Positions 55,242-62,923 of a stretch of DNA of 64,000 nucleotides are shown here, in pieces. The stretch is from Polaromonas sp. JS666 (lineage in GTDB: Bacteria > Pseudomonadota > Gammaproteobacteria > Burkholderiales > Burkholderiaceae_C), in assembly GCF_000013865.1 (NCBI RefSeq), contig NC_007948.1, positions 248,001 through 312,000 on the forward strand, given 5' to 3'. A program made the translations under genes and the position numbers. Under the pieces are notes generated by a model. That model ran no database searches. It saw nothing but the letters and a program-made list of their open reading frames with translations, and had not been told where the DNA came from. Every line of letters starts with the position of its first letter. The stretch's first letter is position 1.

Positions 55242-55499
55242 AGGCAAGGAACCGAACAGGGGGCAGCATCGAACGTTTTCTCGTCTTCGCGCTCTGGTCG
55301 CCTCCGCTACAGCAGCTCCCAACTACAACCCGGACGCCTCTAAACCCGCACCAGCAAAGGAACTGGCCTCAAGAACGCTCGCGAGACCACCGGAGAAAAC
55401 GGAGAACAGAGAGGCGTCGGAGGGGTAGAGATGCGGGGTTCGCAGGGACAGCGCTCGCGAGGCAAAGCCCGAAATCCGCGCCAACACTGGCGCTTTGGG

Positions 55500-55530
55500 A
55501 AAAAAATCCCAACCGATAAGGGTTGGATTT
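55500..55530 (-). terminator. Terminator of the tRNA gene
   Basis: An AATCC-AACC/GGTT-GGGATT stem with one bulge and seven T on the minus strand, directly after the tRNA. The rest of the 55242-55499 gap shows nothing I recognise. Confidence 0.65.
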
Positions 55531-55537
55531 CAAATAT

Positions 55538-55613
55538 TGGTGGAGCGGATGAGGATCGAACTCACGACCTCTGCATTGCGAACGCAGCGCTCTCCCAGCT
55601 GAGCTACCGCCCC
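55538..55613 (-). tRNA. tRNA-Ala (anticodon CGC)
   Basis: A 76-nt tRNA read on the minus strand with encoded CCA. The acceptor stem GGGGCGG/CCGCTCC holds the G3-U70 pair that defines alanine tRNAs. D-arm TAGCTCAGCTGGGAGAGC, anticodon loop TTCGCAA (CGC, reads GCG) and T-loop GTTCGATCC are all normal. Confidence 0.95.
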
Positions 55614-55748
55614 ACGTCATTTTGATAATAATCCGAATCGCTCACCGGCGCTCGTAAAGCGTCATGCCGCCATTTTGCAATTACATGCCCAACGGGCGAC
55701 ATCGACATAAGATGCTCAAAATCCACGAACACGACGCGAAAACTTGCC

Positions 55749-56132
55749 ATGATGAAGAAGACTATTCCCGCCACAAGCCCTGACGCATATGTTGCCGCCC
55801 TGTCCGGCTGGCAGCGCGCCACGGTGGAGCAATTGCGGGCGGCCGTCCTGGGCAGCGGCACGCTGGCTGAAGTCATCAAGTGGAGCCACCTGGTTTACCT
55901 GTCAAACGGGCCTGTGCTGCTCATCCGCGCCGAGGAGAGTCGCGTGCTGTTCGGTTTTTGGCGAGGAAAGCGCCTCGCAGGCATGGACCTGCTTTTAAAG
56001 CCCGGCGGCAAGTACGAAATGGCCACCAGAGAACTGCGCGAAGGCGATGAAGTCAACGCTGCCCTGTCGCGCCGCCTCGCCAAAGAAGCGGTGCGGCTCA
56101 ACAAGACGCTTGGTGACCCCACGAAGCTTTAG
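55749..56132 (+). CDS. DUF1801 domain protein
   Basis: A 127-residue YdhG-like DUF1801 protein: YVAALSGWQRATVEQLRAAV, EVIKWSHLVYLSNGPVLLI, and the C-terminal LRLNKTLGDPTKL-like end (VRLNKTLGDPTKL). Function unknown. ATG at 55749 begins the domain; a second Met follows directly. A repeat copy starts 8 bases after the stop. Confidence 0.85.
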   Translation: MMKKTIPATSPDAYVAALSGWQRATVEQLRAAVLGSGTLAEVIKWSHLVYLSNGPVLLIRAEESRVLFGFWRGKRLAGMDLLLKPGGKYEMATRELREGDEVNAALSRRLAKEAVRLNKTLGDPTKL

Positions 56133-56140
56133 CTCACTGG

Positions 56141-56213
56141 CCCCCACGCTTTTCACTGCGTGCAAACGCTGCCCCCGAGGGGGCTAATTTTTCTTGGGAG
56201 CGGCCCGTCGGAA
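56141..56213 (+). repeat. Stop-adjacent GC-rich repeat, copy 14 (second subtype)
   Basis: Begins GCCCCCACGC eight bases after the DUF1801 stop and ends in the CTTGGGAGCGGCCC core shared with the intragenic copy and the partial copy at 13221-13260. Confidence 0.7.
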
Positions 56214-56249
56214 AATTGCAACGCGCCGGCTGCGGCTCCGCTGACAGGG

Positions 56250-56693
56250 TCAATAGGTCTTGTACGGCAAAAACTTTCCCGACAGCACCACGTTGACACG
56301 GTCGCCCTTTGGGTCGGGCTGGCGCACGATGTCCATGCTGAAGTCGATGGCGCTCATGATGCCGTCGCCGAACTCTTCGTGAATCAGTTCCTTGATGGTG
56401 GTGCCATAGACGCTGACGATCTCGTACCAGCGGTAGATCAGCGGGTCGGTGGGCACGGGCGTTGGCAGCGAGCCCTTGTACGGCACGACCTGCAGCCACT
56501 TTTGCTCCTCGGCTGTTAGGCCAAAAATCTTGCCGACGACTTTGGCCTGTTTCTCGTCAAAGGTCATCTGGCCCAGGCAGCCGGCGGTGACCCATTCCTT
56601 GCTGAGGCCCACCTTTTTGGCGACCGATTCCCAGGTGATGCCCTTGGCAACCTTGGTGGTGATGATTTTTTCGGTGATGTCGTTGCGGTTCAT
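56250..56693 (-). CDS. cynS: Cyanate hydratase (cyanase)
   Basis: A 147-residue cyanase that converts cyanate and bicarbonate to ammonia and CO2 as a decamer. The catalytic residues are visible: Arg and Glu in LIYRWYEIVSVYG and Ser in GIMSAIDF. The N-terminal helix-turn-helix-like domain (1-80) and the C-terminal swapped domain are both complete. ATG at 56693 has AGGAG upstream. Last gene of the cyanate transport operon. No carbonic anhydrase (cynT) is adjacent. Confidence 0.96.
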   Translation of the reverse strand: MNRNDITEKIITTKVAKGITWESVAKKVGLSKEWVTAGCLGQMTFDEKQAKVVGKIFGLTAEEQKWLQVVPYKGSLPTPVPTDPLIYRWYEIVSVYGTTIKELIHEEFGDGIMSAIDFSMDIVRQPDPKGDRVNVVLSGKFLPYKTY

Positions 56694-56758
56694 GTCTATG
56701 GCTCCTGTGTTTGAAGTGGTTTTGAGGCGGTTGTGAAGGGTGGTGTTCGGGTCGGGCG

Positions 56759-57553
56759 TCAATGCGCCTTGGCGCGCATGACGAGAAAATCGACGATGTG
56801 GTTGCGCAACTCGTAGTAGCCCGGCAGATGGTGCAAGCCGGCGCGGGTGCGTTCGCGCGGCAGCGGGTTCTGCACTTCCTCGGCGATGCGGCCGGGCGCA
56901 TAGCCTTCCGCGTTTTCCGTGCCGTTGCTCATCAGCAGAATGCGGTCGGCCAGCAGGATGGCTTCGTCCACGTCGTGGGTGATCATGAACACCGTCTGGT
57001 GCGTTTCGCGCACGATGGTCATGAGCTCGTCCTGGATCGTGCCGCGTGTCAACGCATCCAGTGCGCCAAAGGGTTCGTCCAGCAGCAGCATCTTGGGCTG
57101 GATGGCGAAGGCGCGCGCAATGCCCACGCGCTGCTTCATGCCGCCCGAGAGCTGCGACGGTTTTTTGTCGATGGCGGCACTCAGGCCCACCATGGCCACA
57201 AACTTTTCGACGTGGGCGTTGACCTCGGCCTTGCTCCAGTCGGGCCAGCGCGACACCACCGCAAACGCAATGTTTTTGCGCACCGTGAGCCAGGGCATCA
57301 GGGCATGGCTTTGAAACACCACGCCGCGCTCCAGGCTGGGCCCGGCAATCTCGCGGTTGTCCATGAAGACGTGGCCGGCAGTGGCGCTGTCCAGGCCGGC
57401 CAGCACATTGAGGATGGTGGTCTTGCCGCAGCCCGAGTGGCCGATGATGCAGACGAACTCGCCCTTGTCGATGGTGAAGCTGACATTGGCAAACACCGGC
57501 TTGGCCGGGACAAAGGCTTTGCTTAAAGCCTCTATTTTGAGGAATCCCTGCAT
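56759..57553 (-). CDS. cynD: Cyanate/nitrate-type ABC transporter ATPase
   Basis: A 264-residue ABC ATPase of the nitrate/taurine/cyanate (NrtD/CynD) group. Walker A GHSGCGKTTILNVLAG, signature LSGGMKQRVGIARAF, Walker B MLLLDEPFGALD and switch MITHDVDE are intact. The C-terminus has a short extension (RERTRAGLHHLPGYYELR). ATG at 57553 follows a GGAAAG site. Gene symbol given by its place next to cynS. Confidence 0.88.
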   Translation of the reverse strand: MQGFLKIEALSKAFVPAKPVFANVSFTIDKGEFVCIIGHSGCGKTTILNVLAGLDSATAGHVFMDNREIAGPSLERGVVFQSHALMPWLTVRKNIAFAVVSRWPDWSKAEVNAHVEKFVAMVGLSAAIDKKPSQLSGGMKQRVGIARAFAIQPKMLLLDEPFGALDALTRGTIQDELMTIVRETHQTVFMITHDVDEAILLADRILLMSNGTENAEGYAPGRIAEEVQNPLPRERTRAGLHHLPGYYELRNHIVDFLVMRAKAH

Positions 57554-57641
57554 GCTGTGTTCTTTCCGGGAGAGGCTGGGTGCTGCGTGAGGGCCCTGAA
57601 GGCCCGTCGTGTCGGTGTGCAAGGCGGGGCGCATGGCGGCT

Positions 57642-58505
57642 TCACTCCACATACGTCACCATCTTCTGCAACTGGGCAAAGCTGAGGTCCAGCAGCATGC
57701 CGACGATGCCGATCACGAGAATGGCAAAGATCACGTTGGTCAGCGACAGGTTGTTCCACTCGTTCCAGACAAAGTAGCCAATGCCGGTGCCGCCCACCAG
57801 CATCTCGGCGGCCACAATCACCAGCCAGGCGATGCCCATGGAAATGCGCATGCCGGTAAAAATGGTGGGCGCTGCCGCTGGCAGGATCACCAGGAAGGCC
57901 TTGCGCAGCGGGCTGACTTCCAGCGTGCTGGCCACATTGAGCCACTCGCGCTTGACGGCTGACACGCCAAAGGCCGTGTTGATCAGCATGGGCCAGACCG
58001 AGCAGATGAAAATCACAAAGATGCCCGAGATGGACGAGTCCTTGATGGTGTAAAGCGCCAGCGGCATCCAGGCCAGCGGCGAGATCGGCTTGAGCACCTG
58101 GATGAAGGGGTCAAACGCACGCCGCAGCAGGGGCGACATGCCGATCACAAAGCCTAGCGGCACGGCCACCGCGCAGGCCAGCAAAAAGCCCAGGCCCACG
58201 CGCGCCAGCGAATGGCCGAGCTGGATCAAAATGCCCTTGTCATTGGGGCCGTTGTCATACAGCGGGTTGGAGACCTGCTTCCAGATCGCCGCGCCCATCT
58301 GGCCCAGCGTCGGAAATCCGGTGGTCTTGGTACTGCCCGGGTCCTTGCCCATCATCTTCTGGTATTCGATCTGTTCGGCGCTCAGTCCCGCGGTGCTGGC
58401 TACGGGCGTGCCGGGCGAAGGCAGCGTGGCGGTGTACCAGATGCCCAGGAAGGCCAGGAAGATGAGCAGCGAGACCAGGCCCGCCTTGAGATTTAATGAT
58501 TTCAT
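57642..58505 (-). CDS. cynB: Cyanate/nitrate-type ABC transporter permease
   Basis: A 287-residue permease of the NrtB/CynB type. An N-terminal helix is followed by a 65-residue loop and then five membrane segments with the EAA-like motif VASTLEVSPLRKAFLVILPAAAP. It forms the channel for cyanate or a similar anion. ATG at 58505 lacks a good ribosome site and is directly preceded by a fragment of the GC-rich repeat. Confidence 0.87.
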   Translation of the reverse strand: MKSLNLKAGLVSLLIFLAFLGIWYTATLPSPGTPVASTAGLSAEQIEYQKMMGKDPGSTKTTGFPTLGQMGAAIWKQVSNPLYDNGPNDKGILIQLGHSLARVGLGFLLACAVAVPLGFVIGMSPLLRRAFDPFIQVLKPISPLAWMPLALYTIKDSSISGIFVIFICSVWPMLINTAFGVSAVKREWLNVASTLEVSPLRKAFLVILPAAAPTIFTGMRISMGIAWLVIVAAEMLVGGTGIGYFVWNEWNNLSLTNVIFAILVIGIVGMLLDLSFAQLQKMVTYVE

Positions 58506-58533
58506 GGAGCTACAAGAAGTGAGCGAGCGTGGG
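58505..58533 (-). repeat. Fragment of the GC-rich repeat
   Basis: A 29-bp piece matching the 5' part of the repeat (CCCACGCTCGCTCACTT on the minus strand), touching the start codon of the permease gene. Confidence 0.6.
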
Positions 58534-58548
58534 ATTTCAATGAGAACC

Positions 58549-58641
58549 AAGCAGGGGCCGCGGAACCGGCTTTGCCGGGCCGCAGGCGCAGCGGCCCCTT
58601 GAGGGGGCAGGGAACTACACGAAGTGAGTGACCGTGGGGGC
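58549..58641 (-). repeat. Stop-adjacent GC-rich repeat, copy 15
   Basis: A full copy starting GCCCCCACG immediately (0 bases) after the stop of the binding-protein gene; with the fragment at 58505-58533 it fills the whole gap to the permease gene. Confidence 0.85.
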
Positions 58642-59997
58642 TCATAGCTTATTGATGGCAAAGCTCTTCACATAGTCCTCGGGCTTGGCGGGGTCAAACT
58701 CCTTGCCCATGACCTTGAACTTTTTGTAGGCACCTTCCGGCGGCTTGAAGCCGGCGAGCGACATCTGTTTCTTGGCTTCGGTCAGCAGGAACACCTTTTC
58801 GGCAATCTGCCGGTAGTTGACGTCGCCCTTCACATAGCCCCAGCGTTTCATCTGGGTCAGCATCCAGACCGCCATGCTTTGCCACGGCACCGGGTCGAAG
58901 TTGGCACGATCGGGCACATTTTTGATGTTGCCCAGGCCATCGGCAAACTTGCCGGTCAGCACCTGCTGCAGCACCGCCTCGGGCTGGTTGAGGTATTGCG
59001 TCGGCGCGATCACCTTGGCAATCAGGTCGCGGTCCTTGGGCTGGCTGGCCATGAAGGAGGCGCCCAGCACCGCGCGGTAGAGGGCCGCAAAGGTGTTGGG
59101 ATTTTTCTGGATGAACTCGTCGCTCACGCCAAAGGCGCAGCAGGGGTGGCCGTCCCAGATGTCCTTGGACAGGATGTGGATGAAGCCCACTTCGTCGTAG
59201 ACCGCGCGCTGGTTGAAAGGGTCGGGGCCGAGGAAGCCGTCGATGTTGCCGGCGCGCAGGTTGGCCACCATCTCCGGCGGCGGCACCACGCGCAGCTGCA
59301 CGTCGGTGTCGGGGTTCAGCCCGTTCTCGGCCAGGTAATAGCGCAGCAAAAAGTTGTGCATGCTGTACTCGAACGGAATCGCGAACTTGAAGCCTTTCCA
59401 GTTCTTCGGGTCGCGGTTGTTCTTGTGCTTGACGTGCAGGGTGATGGCCTGGCCGTTGGTGTTCTGGATGCTCGCTACATTCATGTTGACCTGGTTGGAC
59501 CCGAGGCCCATGGTCATGGCCAGCGGCATGGGCGACAGGAAGTGCGACGCGTCATGCTCCTTGTTGATCATCTTGTCGCGAATCAACGCCCAGCCGGCGG
59601 TCTTGTTGAGCTGGACGTGGAGGCCTTCTTTTTTATAGAAGCCCAGCGGGTCGGCCATGATCAGCGGGCTGGCGCAGGTGATGGCGATGAAGCCGATCTT
59701 GAGGTCTTTCTTTTCCAGCGGGCCGCGGTCCTGCGCCATCGCCTGCAGCGCACCCATGGGAAAGACGGAGGCAATCGCCGCGCGCGCGGTGTTGGCGCCC
59801 ACCGCCCGCAGGAAGCTGCGACGTACGCTGTCGACCGGGAACAGCGCCTTGACCAGGCTGGCCTCCATGAAGCTGTGCGACAGCTCCTGCGCGCTGGCCG
59901 CTGCCGCGTCATGTTCGCCCGGTGCATGGTCCTGTCCGCAGGCGCAGCGCAGCATCAGTGGTCGGTCGGCATCATAGGCATCGAAGCGATTGGACAT
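58642..59997 (-). CDS. cynA: Cyanate/nitrate-type ABC transporter substrate-binding protein (Tat-exported)
   Basis: A 451-residue NrtA/CynA-type binding protein. A twin-arginine motif RRSFLRA lies at residues 59-65, followed by a hydrophobic stretch ending ALQAMAQ. The binding domain includes IGFIAITCASPLIMADPLGFYKKEGL and GFLGPDPFNQRAVYDEVG. Before the Tat motif is an unusual 58-residue segment with Cys18, Cys20, His24 and His29, which may bind a metal or assist export. AAGGGG precedes the ATG at 59997. Confidence 0.88.
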   Translation of the reverse strand: MSNRFDAYDADRPLMLRCACGQDHAPGEHDAAAASAQELSHSFMEASLVKALFPVDSVRRSFLRAVGANTARAAIASVFPMGALQAMAQDRGPLEKKDLKIGFIAITCASPLIMADPLGFYKKEGLHVQLNKTAGWALIRDKMINKEHDASHFLSPMPLAMTMGLGSNQVNMNVASIQNTNGQAITLHVKHKNNRDPKNWKGFKFAIPFEYSMHNFLLRYYLAENGLNPDTDVQLRVVPPPEMVANLRAGNIDGFLGPDPFNQRAVYDEVGFIHILSKDIWDGHPCCAFGVSDEFIQKNPNTFAALYRAVLGASFMASQPKDRDLIAKVIAPTQYLNQPEAVLQQVLTGKFADGLGNIKNVPDRANFDPVPWQSMAVWMLTQMKRWGYVKGDVNYRQIAEKVFLLTEAKKQMSLAGFKPPEGAYKKFKVMGKEFDPAKPEDYVKSFAINKL

Positions 59998-60114
59998 CGG
60001 GTTCCCCTTTGGTAAAGATGCCAAGCTCCATGCAAGGGCCGGGCCCATCGGGGTGGTTTGGCCTGCTGCACCCGCAAAACGCGGTGCAGTCTTCGAGGCC
60101 GTGTAGGGCCGCCC

Positions 60115-60783
60115 CTACAAATGGGCGGTTTTGGCGTGGCGCTCGGCATACAAAGCCAGCTCCACGTCATTGCGGGTGCCGGTTTTTTCAAGGATGCGCG
60201 CACGGTAAGTGCTGACGGTGTTGGGTGCCAGATTCAGCTGTGCACCAATTTCGCCCACGGACTTGCCGGCCGTGAGCAGGCGGAACACCTGGTGCTCGCG
60301 GTGCGACAGCGACTCGGTGCCACCACCGCCACCGGTTTTGGTGGCGCTGTTGCCGACGGCGCTGGCCAGCGCCTCGGCGGCAATGGCCGACACATAGACG
60401 CCGCCGGTGGCTACCTTGCGCACCGCGGCAATCATGTCGTCGGGATGGGCGCTTTTGTTCAGGTAACCCGCGGCGCCCAGCTTGATGCAGCGCACCGCGT
60501 ACTGCTTTTCCGGGTAGGTGCTGAGCATCAGCACCGCCAGCCGGGGCCAGCTTTTCTTCAGTGCCTGCAACACGTCCAGGCCGTCGCGCTCGGGCAGCGC
60601 AATATCGAGCAGCACCGCATCCAGGCCGCTGTCACCGCCCAAGGCATCGACGCGCTGCAGGATGTCCGGGCCGGTTTCCGCTTCGGCCACCACTTCGATC
60701 TCGGGCGCATCGGCCAGCACCTGTTTCAGGCCTTCGCGCACGATGCGGTGGTCGTCGCCGATCAGGATTTTCACGGTGTTCAT
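60115..60783 (-). CDS. NarL/LuxR-family response regulator
   Basis: A 222-residue two-component regulator. The receiver domain (1-120) has DDH, phospho-acceptor Asp in AVLLDIALPERDG and Lys in YLNKSAHP. A Gly-rich linker leads to a LuxR-type helix-turn-helix (SHREHQVFRLLTAGKSVGEIGAQLNLAPNTVSTY). It lies between its likely kinase and the cyanate transport genes, all in one direction, so it probably controls them. ATG at 60783 is used rather than the upstream TTG. Confidence 0.9.
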   Translation of the reverse strand: MNTVKILIGDDHRIVREGLKQVLADAPEIEVVAEAETGPDILQRVDALGGDSGLDAVLLDIALPERDGLDVLQALKKSWPRLAVLMLSTYPEKQYAVRCIKLGAAGYLNKSAHPDDMIAAVRKVATGGVYVSAIAAEALASAVGNSATKTGGGGGTESLSHREHQVFRLLTAGKSVGEIGAQLNLAPNTVSTYRARILEKTGTRNDVELALYAERHAKTAHL

Positions 60784-60807
60784 GGTGGGCAAGCAGCTTT
60801 GTTAAGG

Positions 60808-62040
60808 TTACTGATTTGAGAGCGGAATGCGGAGGTTAAACAGGGCGCCATGGCCGATCTGGCTTGAGATGTCCAGCGTGCCGCCGAGGTGGCGCGCCCG
60901 CTCGCGCATGCCCATCACGCCGTACGCGTTGGCCGCTTCAAAGGCGGCGGCCTCGGCACCCTTGCCGTTGTCCCGCACCGCGATGCTGATGTCCCGGGGC
61001 GTGGCCTGGATGGTGATGGCGACGCGGCTGGCCTGCGCGTGGCGGCCCACATTGCTGAGCATTTCCTGGAAGATGCGGAAGATGCCGATGGCCGCCTGCT
61101 CCGGCAGCGGCGCGGCGCCGGCCACGTCCATCTGCCAGTCCAGGGCCAGTTCGGCAGACAGCACGAATTCATGCGCCTGCCAGTCCAGCGCGGCCCACAG
61201 GCCCTGGTGGTCCAGAATGCTGGGGCGCAGGTCGGTGATGATGCGGCCCACGTTGTCGACGGCGGCCTCAATCAGGCGGCCCATGTTCTGGCATTTGCTG
61301 CGCATGCGCTCGCGCATGGACTGGGCTTCGTCCAGGCTGCGCTGCTGTTGCTCGCCCAGGCGCTTGTCGAGCCAGCCCACGTCCATCTTCAGCGCGACCA
61401 GCAGGCTGCCCAGCTCGTCATGCACCTCGCGTGCGATGCGGGTGCGCTCGTCTTCGCGCACGCTGTGGGTGTAGGCCGTGAGTTCGCGCAGCTGCTCCAG
61501 GGCTTCCGACAAAGCCTGGGTGCGCTCACTGACGCGCTGCTCCAGTACGGCATGGGCCTGCCGCAGCGCGTCTTCCGCCTGCCGCCGCGCCGAGATGTCC
61601 ACGAACGTGACGACTGCGCCCTGGACCACGCCGCCTTCGACGATCGGGTAGGAGGAATATTCCACCGCAAACGCACTGCCGTTTTTGCGCCAGAACAGCT
61701 CGGTGTCAATGCGGCAGGGCAGGGCCTTGCGGAAGGCGTTGAAGATGGGGCACAGATGCTCGGGGTAGTGCGCGCCGCCGGCATGGGAGTGGTGCGCCAG
61801 TTCGTGCATGTTGTGGCCCAGCACCTCGGCAGGCAGCCAGCCCAGCTGTTCGGCCCCGGCCCGGTTGATGAAGGTACAGCGGCCGTCCATGTCGATGCCA
61901 AAAATCCCTTCTCCGGTGGATTCCAGCAACTGCGAGAGCTTGTCGCGCCAGACCACCTGCCCGGCGGCCGGAAGGTGGGCCGGCACGGCTTGCCCAAGAG
62001 CGAGGCCACGCATGTCGGGCAGGAGGGTGTCTTCAACCAT
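60808..62040 (-). CDS. PAS-domain sensor histidine kinase (NarX-type core)
   Basis: A 410-residue soluble kinase. A PAS domain (about 33-155) contains ESTGEGIFGIDMDGRCTFIN and a His/Cys-rich loop (HELAHHSHAGGAHYPEHLC) common in such PAS domains. The HisKA_3 dimerisation motif with phospho-His is TRIAREVHDELGSLLVALK, and the HATPase has DNGKGAE and GVMGMRERARHLGG. No membrane helices, so it senses a cytoplasmic signal. Forms a pair with the response regulator 24 bases downstream. Confidence 0.9.
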   Translation of the reverse strand: MVEDTLLPDMRGLALGQAVPAHLPAAGQVVWRDKLSQLLESTGEGIFGIDMDGRCTFINRAGAEQLGWLPAEVLGHNMHELAHHSHAGGAHYPEHLCPIFNAFRKALPCRIDTELFWRKNGSAFAVEYSSYPIVEGGVVQGAVVTFVDISARRQAEDALRQAHAVLEQRVSERTQALSEALEQLRELTAYTHSVREDERTRIAREVHDELGSLLVALKMDVGWLDKRLGEQQQRSLDEAQSMRERMRSKCQNMGRLIEAAVDNVGRIITDLRPSILDHQGLWAALDWQAHEFVLSAELALDWQMDVAGAAPLPEQAAIGIFRIFQEMLSNVGRHAQASRVAITIQATPRDISIAVRDNGKGAEAAAFEAANAYGVMGMRERARHLGGTLDISSQIGHGALFNLRIPLSNQ

Positions 62041-62240
62041 GCACTCCTAATAGCAAGCATCGTGCCCAGATTGGTGCAAAAACAGGCCCTGTATTGGTGC
62101 CATAGTGGTGCATTGACCCGCCCGTATGGCCGAGGCCACCCACCGCCCGGCCCCAGGATGGCGCGCGAATGGCTGTAAAGTGCGATGCTTGCTGACCTAC
62201 CTCCCACCACGACCTGACCCAAGAGAGCTGAGAGCGCCTG

Positions 62241-62825
62241 ATGCCACGACAGACCCGGACCTTTTCAATTGTTGCCATGACGGCGTTGCTGGCGCTGGCC
62301 CTCACGGCCTGCAGCCCCGCCTTCAACTGGCGCGAGGTACGCCCCGACAACACCCGCCTCAGCCTGTTGTTGCCCTGCAAGCCGGACAAGGCGCAAAAAA
62401 CCGTGCCGCTGGGCGGCCAGCCGACCGTGCTGGCCATGCTGGGCTGCGATGCCGGCGGCGCGACTTTTGCCGTGGCAGTGGCCGACCTGGGGGATGCGGC
62501 CAAGGTTGGCCCCGTTCTGGCCCAGTGGCAGAGCCTGACACTGGCCAACATGAAAGCCGGGCCGCGGGCTGCCGGCCCCGGGCCGGGGGGCACACAGGTT
62601 GTGCCGCTCAAGCTTCCCGGCGCATCGGCGGAGCCCGCACCCCTGCTGGTGAGCGCCCAGGGGCAGCGCGCTGACGGAACGGCCGTGATGGGCCGGGCCG
62701 CCTACTTCGCCCAGGGATCGCAGGTCTTTCAGGTGGTGATGTATGCGGGGGCAACCAAGCGGGACGCAGCGCCCCAGGCGGTCGAAGTGGCCGAGACTTT
62801 TTTCGCAAGCCTCAAGTTCGAATAA
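62241..62825 (+). CDS. Hypothetical lipoprotein
   Basis: A 194-residue putative lipoprotein with lipobox ALTAC (Cys about residue 24). The mature region (NTRLSLLLPCKPDKAQKTVPL, GCDAGGATFAVAVADLG, FQVVMYAG) resembles small conserved periplasmic proteins of Burkholderiales that I cannot name. It diverges from the sensor kinase and precedes the MFS gene by about 100 bases. Confidence 0.72.
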   Translation: MPRQTRTFSIVAMTALLALALTACSPAFNWREVRPDNTRLSLLLPCKPDKAQKTVPLGGQPTVLAMLGCDAGGATFAVAVADLGDAAKVGPVLAQWQSLTLANMKAGPRAAGPGPGGTQVVPLKLPGASAEPAPLLVSAQGQRADGTAVMGRAAYFAQGSQVFQVVMYAGATKRDAAPQAVEVAETFFASLKFE

Positions 62826-62923
62826 ATCCGACACACGCCCCAAACACGCATCCCCACGCGCACATTCCTAAACACAAGTCCATAAGATAAAGACGTAAAG
62901 ATGCGGACGAGACCCCCTGCTTT

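Noticed and set aside
49820..55613. A genomic island inserted at the tRNA-Ala gene
   Set aside because: There is no integrase, no direct repeat of the tRNA 3' end was noticed, and a terminator follows the intact tRNA. Composition hints alone are not enough.
58879..60015. A 378-codon plus-strand frame opposite cynA
   Set aside because: Shadow of the binding-protein gene; no domain or start site.
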